The notes under the pieces: generated by a model
Database searches by the model: none
Told to the model about the DNA's origin: nothing
The model's input: the letters and a program-made list of their open reading frames with translations, nothing else
Assembly: GCA_900754495.1 (NCBI GenBank)
Contig: CAAEDC010000095.1
Span: 1 to 6,655, forward strand
DNA: 6,655 nucleotides
Direction of reading: 5' to 3'
Source of the DNA: Eggerthellaceae bacterium
GTDB taxonomy: Bacteria; Actinomycetota; Coriobacteriia; Coriobacteriales; Eggerthellaceae
Made by a program: the position numbers and the translations under genes
In this document: in pieces, positions 1-3,987 of the stretch
Layout: each line of letters begins with the position of its first letter
Numbering within the stretch: position 1 is the first letter of the stretch

Positions 1-47
1 CCCCACGATCTCCGGCACCAGGGCCCTTCTCGCTGACTTATGCTCAA

Positions 48-159
48 CCTGGGCGATAAAATATTCTGCTCGCTGCCGCGAACGACCTGGGCGACAAAAA
101 ACTTCCGCCCGACGTCTCGAACGACCAAGGCGAAAAAACTTGCTCGGTCTTCCGTCTCG
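48..159. repeat. Three degenerate direct repeats upstream of rarA
   Basis: Three related blocks can be read by eye. Their cores are CCTGGGCGATAAAAT at 48-62, CCTGGGCGACAAAAAA at 86-101 and CCAAGGCGAAAAAA at 125-138, spaced 38 and 39 bp apart. In the last two, the flanks also match: AACGACC precedes the core (81-87 and 120-126), CTT follows the A-run, and each unit ends in GTCTCG (114-119 and 154-159). The first copy is the most diverged. The copies are too unlike each other and too closely packed to be a CRISPR array, because there are no separate spacers. They could be protein-binding sites, an A-tract bend region, or remnants of a decayed repeat that continues left of the window. The copies are seen directly; the function is unknown. 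Confidence 0.6.
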
Positions 160-221
160 GTTTGCTCCGTGCGATCTCTCGATACGTTTCGGTCTTCTTA
201 AGGGGCAAACAGGCGTTCGTG

Positions 222-230
222 TGGTACCAT
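222..230 (+). promoter_or_regulatory. Candidate extended -10 promoter of rarA (leaderless)
   Basis: TGG-TACCAT (222-230) fits the extended -10 form TGn-TAnnnT. Six bases separate it from the ATG at 237, so a start of transcription 7 bases after the hexamer would fall on the A of the start codon and give a leaderless mRNA. There is no convincing -35 hexamer at the usual 16-18 bp spacing, which an extended -10 can compensate for. The absence of a Shine-Dalgarno at the proper distance before 237 agrees with leaderless translation, which is common in actinobacteria. No transcript data support this, so it is inference from position and motif. Confidence 0.5.
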
Positions 231-236
231 GCGCTC

Positions 237-1559
237 ATGGACACTCTCTTCTCTGAAATCGAACAGCAGGCACGCTCGTCCGTGGCGCCGTTGGCGGTGC
301 GGATGCGGCCGCGCACGCTCGACGAACTGGTCGGGCAGGACGAGGCGGTGGGGCAGGGCAGCTGGCTGCGCGCCGCGATCGAGCAGGACCGCTTGAGCTC
401 GATCATCCTGTACGGGCCGGCGGGCACGGGCAAGACGTCGCTCGCCCACGTGATCGCCCAGGCGACAAAGGCGACGTTCGTCGAGGTGTCGGCGATCGGC
501 GGCACGGTGTCCGACCTGCGCCGCGAGATCGACGCCGCCGAGAAGCGCCTGGCGATGAACGGGTCGCGCACGATCCTGTTCGTGGACGAGATCCACCGCT
601 TCAACCGCAGCCAGCAGGACTCGCTCCTGCACGCGGTCGAGGATCGCGTCATCGTACTCGTGGGCGCCACCACCGAAAACCCGTTCTTCGAGGTCAACTC
701 GGCGCTCATCTCGCGTTCGCGCGTGGTCGAGCTGCACAGCCTCTCCGACGCGGACGTCGTGCGCCTCATCGAGCACGCGCTGTCCGACGAGCGCGGGCTG
801 GGCGGGCGCTACCGTCTCACCGACGAGGCGCGCGCCGCGATCGTCCTGCTCGCGGGCGGCGACGGACGGGCCGCGCTCACCACGTTGGAGCTGGCGGCGG
901 GCATGGTCGAGGAGGGGACGCCGGAGGATCCCGCCGAGATCGACGAGGGCACGGTCCGCGCGGCGACGCCGCACCGCAGCCTTCCCTACGACAAGAACAA
1001 GGACATGCACTACGACGTCATCTCGGCGTTCATCAAATCCATGCGCGGAAGCGATCCCGACGCCGCGCTGTACTGGCTCGCCCGCATGATCGACGGCGGC
1101 GAGGATCCCAAGTTCATCGCGCGGCGCATGTTCATCGCGGCGTCCGAGGACATCGGCAACGCCGATCCGCAGGCGCTGCTCGTCGCGGAGGCGGCGTTCC
1201 GCTCGGCGGAGGTGATCGGCTATCCCGAATGCCGCATCAACCTGGCCCAGGCGGCGATCTACCTGGCGCTCGCCCCCAAGAGCAACGCCGCCGAGGCGGG
1301 CATCGACGCCGCGCTGCGCGAGGTGCGCAACGGCCCCGCCCGCGCCGTTCCGGACCACCTGCGCGACCGCCATCGTCCCGGTTCTAACGATTACGGCGCC
1401 TACCTGTACCCCCACGACTACCCCGGAGGCTGGGTGGATCAGCGCTACCTGCCCGAGGGGCTCGAGCGCGGCTGCTTCTACCGCTCGAGCGATCGCGGCT
1501 GGGAGGCGTACCGGGCCGACTCCATCGCGCGCGACCGCGCCGAACGCGACGGGCGTTGA
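237..1559 (+). CDS. rarA: Replication-associated recombination protein A, AAA+ ATPase (RarA/MgsA)
   Basis: This 440-residue AAA+ ATPase belongs to the RarA/MgsA/WRNIP1 family, which is related to clamp-loader subunits and acts in the cytoplasm on stalled or gapped replication forks. Visible motifs are Walker A GPAGTGKT (60-67), Walker B ILFVDEIH (113-120), sensor 1 GATTENP (143-149), an arginine-finger region SALISRSR (155-162) and sensor 2 around GDGRAALTTLE (208-218). The C-terminal half carries the family signature from YDKNKDMHYD through ISAFIKSMRGSDPDAALYWL (251-281), ARRMFIAASEDIGNADP (295-311) and LALAPKSN (343-350), and it ends with YPHDYPGGW and YLPEGLE. That C-terminal region forms the tetramerisation part in known members. 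Length is normal for the family. The ATG at 237 is chosen because family homology begins there; an in-frame extension upstream to 162 would add 25 residues unlike RarA. There is no Shine-Dalgarno at 237. The gene is intact and followed by a 199-bp gap, so it is probably not in one tight operon with the next genes. Confidence 0.95.
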   Translation: MDTLFSEIEQQARSSVAPLAVRMRPRTLDELVGQDEAVGQGSWLRAAIEQDRLSSIILYGPAGTGKTSLAHVIAQATKATFVEVSAIGGTVSDLRREIDAAEKRLAMNGSRTILFVDEIHRFNRSQQDSLLHAVEDRVIVLVGATTENPFFEVNSALISRSRVVELHSLSDADVVRLIEHALSDERGLGGRYRLTDEARAAIVLLAGGDGRAALTTLELAAGMVEEGTPEDPAEIDEGTVRAATPHRSLPYDKNKDMHYDVISAFIKSMRGSDPDAALYWLARMIDGGEDPKFIARRMFIAASEDIGNADPQALLVAEAAFRSAEVIGYPECRINLAQAAIYLALAPKSNAAEAGIDAALREVRNGPARAVPDHLRDRHRPGSNDYGAYLYPHDYPGGWVDQRYLPEGLERGCFYRSSDRGWEAYRADSIARDRAERDGR

Positions 1560-1698
1560 TCGCCGGTTTCCTCCGCGCATCGTCGCCCTTGCGCCGCCGC
1601 GCACGCCAAGCTGCGCCCATCGCGGGCGTCGCAGATGGCGGTACGGTGACGATTGCCGTATCCAACAGGCGGTTCGCGCATCGCCCGCTGCGTGAACG

Positions 1699-1707
1699 TG
1701 CTATAGT
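1699..1707 (+). promoter_or_regulatory. Extended -10 promoter of the DUF948/AI-2E operon
   Basis: TGC-TATAGT (1699-1707) is a near-consensus -10 hexamer (5 of 6 to TATAAT) with the TGn extension in the right place. It is the best promoter-like element in the window and stands out against very GC-rich surroundings. Transcription would start near 1714-1717, leaving a leader of about 42-45 bases before the GTG at 1759. No good -35 is seen at 16-18 bp upstream, as is usual with extended -10 promoters. It would drive the DUF948 gene and the cotranscribed transporter, and possibly alaS by read-through. Confidence 0.65.
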
Positions 1708-1746
1708 GATGGCTTCAGGCGGACTCGGAGTTCGCTTCGGCGGACC

Positions 1747-1752
1747 AGGAGG
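1747..1752 (+). promoter_or_regulatory. Ribosome binding site that fixes the GTG start at 1759
   Basis: A perfect AGGAGG lies 6 bases before GTG at 1759-1761. It is the only strong Shine-Dalgarno in the window and settles the non-ATG start of the DUF948-like gene. It contrasts with rarA, which has none, and with the next two genes, which have weak ones. Confidence 0.9.
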
Positions 1753-1758
1753 TTCATC

Positions 1759-2499
1759 GTGGATTTCAACGAGATCATCGGCACGGCGCTGCCCATCGTC
1801 TACGTGGTCGTGGGCATCGTCTTGGTATGGCTCATCGTCGAGCTGGTGCTGACCGTGCGCCGCACGCGTCAGACGGTCGACGACATCAAAAAGCAGGTCG
1901 AGCCCACGCTCGCGCATGTCGAGAGCATCACGGCGTCGCTCGAGCCGGCGACCAAGAAGATCGATCCCCTGGTCGACCGCGTGTCGTTGACGGTGGACGC
2001 CGCCAACCTCGAGATCATGCGCCTCGATCAGATCCTCGAGGACGTGAGCGAGGTCACCGACACCGTCTCCTCGACGGTGTCGACCGTCGACGCCATCACG
2101 AGCGCGCCGATGGATCTTGTCAACAACGTCGCCGGCAAGGTGCGCGGCGCGTTCCGCTCCCGCGGGGCGAGCGAGGAGTCGATGGCGCTGGGCGATCAGA
2201 AGGCCGAGGCGGCGCGCGAGGAGCGCGAGGCCCAGGAGCTCCAGGAGCGCGCCGGCAAGAAGTCGCGCGCGGTCGAGCGCATCGAGCGCGCGAAGCAGGA
2301 GCCCCAGCCCGCCGCGGATTCGCAGGCCGGCGAGGCGGGGAAGCCCGCCGCGTCCGAACCCGCCCAGGCCCAGGACGGCTACTTCACCTACGGCGCCTCC
2401 GCCGCGCCGCAGCCCTCTTCCGACTCCGCTGCCGCCGCTTCGGATGACGGCGCTCTCTCCGACGACGAGCCGGACGAGGAAGATTTCGCGCGCATCTAG
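1759..2499 (+). CDS. DUF948-like single-pass membrane protein with helical stalk and acidic tail
   Basis: This 246-residue protein is of unknown biochemical function. Residues about 9-31 form one strongly hydrophobic helix followed by RRTR (34-37), so by the positive-inside rule the rest of the protein is cytoplasmic. Residues about 35-120 are predominantly helical with recurrent V/I/L spacing (KKQVEPTLAHVESI, KKIDPLVDRV, LEIMRLDQILEDVSEV), the pattern of DUF948/YtxG-type proteins and of phasin- or apolipoprotein-like stalks. Residues about 140-182 are a charged E/R/K/A helix that may form a coiled coil. The tail (183-246) is Pro/Ala/Ser/Gln-rich and disordered, holds an aromatic patch YFTYG (208-212) and ends in an acidic run (229-242). 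The GTG start is supported by AGGAGG 6 bases upstream. The gene is 18 bp from the AI-2E transporter, so the two are probably made together. DUF948 assignment is by fold pattern and gene context, not by a search; what the protein does is not known. Confidence 0.75.
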   Translation: MDFNEIIGTALPIVYVVVGIVLVWLIVELVLTVRRTRQTVDDIKKQVEPTLAHVESITASLEPATKKIDPLVDRVSLTVDAANLEIMRLDQILEDVSEVTDTVSSTVSTVDAITSAPMDLVNNVAGKVRGAFRSRGASEESMALGDQKAEAAREEREAQELQERAGKKSRAVERIERAKQEPQPAADSQAGEAGKPAASEPAQAQDGYFTYGASAAPQPSSDSAAAASDDGALSDDEPDEEDFARI

Positions 2500-2517
2500 G
2501 CGCCGGGGTCACACGGT

Positions 2518-3834
2518 ATGCGCGGTCTGGAACTTCCCGAACTCGATCCCCTCACCCCCGAGGTGCGGCGCCGTGCGCTCAAGGCGCGCCGCCGGTTCCT
2601 CGGCGTTTGGACGGCGGTGGGCGCGATCCTGCTCGCCGCGGTGGCGATCTACCTGCTCAACGTGCTGTCCGCTCCCATGGGCGTGATCATCTGGGCGACC
2701 ATCATCGTGTTCTGCCTGCGCGGCATCGTCAATGGCCTCGAGAAGCGCGGCATCAACCGCGGCGTCGGCACCGCCATCGCCTACGTCGTCATGTTCGTCG
2801 TGCTCGGAGCGCTGTTCGTCCTGATGTTCTCGCCGGTGTTCGGCTTCGGCAACCAGTTCGCCAACCTGGTGGAGAGCATCCCCGGCTATGTGCAGAGCGC
2901 CATCGACTGGGGCAACGGCATCTACCATCGCTACGCGAGCCTGTTCGAGAACGAGAGCGTGCGCCAGGGCATCAACGACGTGCTGGCCGCCGTGGGCACG
3001 TGGGCGACCGACTTCTTCAGCCAGGGCGCGTCGGGGGCCATCTCGATCGGCACCGGCGTCGCCAACAGCTTCGTCGCCATCGGCTTCGGTTTGGTGGTGG
3101 CGTTCTGGATCCTGATGGAGCTGCCCGCGCTCGGCCGCGAGTGCAAGCGCCTCGCCGGCCCCAACCGCCGGGATGACCTCGAGATGCTGCACGTGACGTT
3201 CACGCGCGTCATGGGCGGCTACATCAAGGCGACGCTGATGCAGTGCGCCATCATCGGCATCGGCTGCGGCATCCTGTTCGCGGTGGCGGGCATCCCCAAC
3301 TACGCCGCGTTGGGCGTCATCGCCGGCCTGCTCAACATCATCCCCGTCGTCGGCCCGTGGCTCGGCGGCGCGCTGGCGGCGATCGTGGGCCTGTTCGTCA
3401 GCCCGGTGGCCGTCGTCGTGGCGCTTGTGGGCACCATCGCCATCCAACAGGTCGTCTACACATTCGTCTCGCCCAAGATCATGGCGGACTCGGTGGACGT
3501 GCATCCGGCGCTCACCCTCATCACGTTGCTGGCGGGCTCCGCCATCGGCGGCGCCATGAGCGGGTTCGTCGGATCGATTTTCGGCATGTTGGTGGCGATT
3601 CCCGCCGTGGCGGTGGCCAAGGCGGTTTTCGTGTATTATTTCGAGAAGCGCACCGGCCGCCAACTGGTCGCCGAGGACGGCGTCTTCTTCAAGGGAACGC
3701 CTTCGGAGGGCGATCAGGTCGATCCCCTGGGCGACGTCACCGCGCCCCATCCCGACTCGACGGGGTCGATGCAGCGCATCCAGGAGATCAAGGAGCAGGC
3801 CGCAAGCCGCGCCAACCGGCGCCGCCGGCGCTAG
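2518..3834 (+). CDS. AI-2E family transporter (PerM-like multipass membrane protein)
   Basis: This 438-residue integral membrane protein shows the hallmarks of the AI-2E transporter family (PerM/TqsA/YdiK type). There is a basic cytoplasmic N-terminus (RRRALKARRR, 17-26), hydrophobic segments at about 28-50, 54-70 and 85-108, and a large polar loop at about 110-172. A further helix lies at about 176-200, and a dense group of helices runs from about 237 to 375. Family-typical stretches are GGYIKATLMQ (233-242), GIPNYAALGVIAGLLNIIPVVGP (258-280), SPKIMADSVDVHPAL (318-332) and the final glycine-rich helix with AIPAVAVAKA (360-369). The cytoplasmic tail after about 376 is hydrophilic and ends in RANRRRRR. 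Substrate cannot be told: members export AI-2 in some bacteria, whereas others act in Na+/H+ antiport or have unknown cargo. The ATG at 2518 has only a weak Shine-Dalgarno (GGGG at 2505-2508), so translation may be coupled to the DUF948 gene, whose stop is 18 bp upstream. No truncation or frameshift is seen. Confidence 0.9.
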   Translation: MRGLELPELDPLTPEVRRRALKARRRFLGVWTAVGAILLAAVAIYLLNVLSAPMGVIIWATIIVFCLRGIVNGLEKRGINRGVGTAIAYVVMFVVLGALFVLMFSPVFGFGNQFANLVESIPGYVQSAIDWGNGIYHRYASLFENESVRQGINDVLAAVGTWATDFFSQGASGAISIGTGVANSFVAIGFGLVVAFWILMELPALGRECKRLAGPNRRDDLEMLHVTFTRVMGGYIKATLMQCAIIGIGCGILFAVAGIPNYAALGVIAGLLNIIPVVGPWLGGALAAIVGLFVSPVAVVVALVGTIAIQQVVYTFVSPKIMADSVDVHPALTLITLLAGSAIGGAMSGFVGSIFGMLVAIPAVAVAKAVFVYYFEKRTGRQLVAEDGVFFKGTPSEGDQVDPLGDVTAPHPDSTGSMQRIQEIKEQAASRANRRRRR

Positions 3835-3859
3835 ACGATACGGCGCATATGCGTTGCAG

Positions 3860-3884
3860 CCGCCCGGTTCTGGCGACCGGGCGG
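3860..3884 (+). terminator. GC-rich hairpin with short T-run between transporter and alaS
   Basis: Perfect 9-bp stem CCGCCCGGT (3860-3868) / ACCGGGCGG (3876-3884) around a 7-base loop (3869-3875), extendable by a G-T and an A-T pair. It is followed by only TTTC, so an intrinsic terminator would be weak or partial. Its position 25 bp after the transporter stop and about 100 bp before alaS suits an operon end or an attenuator that limits read-through into alaS. An mRNA-stability or processing stem is the alternative. Confidence 0.55.
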
Positions 3885-3972
3885 TTTCATGAAAGGAAAC
3901 AGCGCACCGCCCGCGCGTGTGCGTGCGAAAAGACGGAATGGGAGCCGATGCGGCCCCCGGACAAGGTGAAAA

Positions 3973-3978
3973 GGCGAG
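3973..3978 (+). promoter_or_regulatory. Weak ribosome binding site of alaS
   Basis: GGCGAG within AAAAGGCGAG lies 9 bases before ATG at 3988 and is the only purine-rich stretch at a workable distance. A second in-frame ATG at 3997 would shorten the protein by three residues (MTTAEIREKY). I prefer 3988 because of this site, but the sequence alone does not exclude 3997. Confidence 0.5.
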
Positions 3979-3987
3979 TTTACGAGT

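Larger units (their letters stand above)
1..236. other. Gene-free upstream region
   Basis: No frame in this stretch gives a protein I can recognise. On the + strand, frame 1 stops at 34-36 and frame 3 at 57-59, so either could be the last few codons of an upstream gene, but the residues are too few to identify. Frame 2 stays open into rarA but encodes only an Arg-rich, low-quality peptide produced by the repeats. The region otherwise holds the direct repeats (48-159), a C/T-rich stretch (about 141-200) and the candidate rarA promoter (222-230). Third-position composition is clearly less GC-biased than in the genes, as expected for non-coding DNA. Confidence 0.6.
1560..1758 (+). other. Intergenic regulatory region between rarA and the DUF948 gene
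   Basis: The 199-bp stretch shows no coding sequence I trust. It contains an imperfect hairpin after rarA at about 1611-1634 (CTGC-GCCC, short loop, GGGC, a 3-base bulge, then GCAG) without a T-run, so it is at best a weak or Rho-type end. It also holds an inverted repeat TACGG (1642-1646) / CCGTA (1656-1660), about 40 bp upstream of the -10 at 1702-1707. Downstream of that -10 is an imperfect direct repeat in the leader: CTTCAGGCGGAC at 1713-1724 and CTTCGGCGGAC at 1735-1745. The inverted repeat could be an operator; nothing identifies a regulator. Confidence 0.45.
3835..3987 (+). other. Intergenic leader region of alaS
   Basis: This 153-bp gap separates the transporter from alaS. It begins with a 10-bp perfect palindrome CGCATATGCG (3844-3853), then the GC-rich hairpin 3860-3884 followed by another palindrome TTTCATGAAA (3885-3894). 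A 26-codon open frame (3889-3969) follows. I see no convincing -10/-35 pair, so an alaS-specific promoter is not supported here. It is too short and lacks the specifier/antiterminator layout for a T-box. Confidence 0.5.

Noticed and set aside
1..59. C-terminal end of an upstream gene
   Set aside because: Stops at 34-36 and 57-59 are compatible with a gene tail, but at most 18 residues are visible and none match a C-terminus I know, so I do not call it.
48..159. CRISPR array
   Set aside because: The units are directly adjacent and degenerate throughout, with no constant repeat alternating with unique spacers, and no cas gene is present.
162..236. A 25-residue N-terminal extension of RarA from the ATG at 162
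   Set aside because: The extra residues do not resemble RarA, the family match begins at MDTLFSEIEQ, and the stretch contains the candidate promoter just before 237.
198..1604. Long open frame on the - strand opposite rarA
   Set aside because: The translation is Arg/Val/Ala/Gly-rich with no recognisable domain, while the + strand carries all RarA motifs. It is a codon-bias shadow.
1556..1852. Small + strand open frame bridging the rarA end and the DUF948 start
   Set aside because: It runs through the promoter and Shine-Dalgarno of the next gene, overlaps that gene in another frame, and has no recognisable product.
3634..3639. TATTAT inside the transporter gene as an internal promoter for alaS
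   Set aside because: The bases are explained by the codons for FVYYF. There is no -35 or properly placed TGn extension, and the site is about 350 bp from alaS on the far side of the hairpin.
3835..3987. T-box riboswitch controlling alaS
   Set aside because: The gap of 153 bp is short, no T-box consensus or specifier loop with an Ala codon is visible, and the only stem is a simple hairpin.
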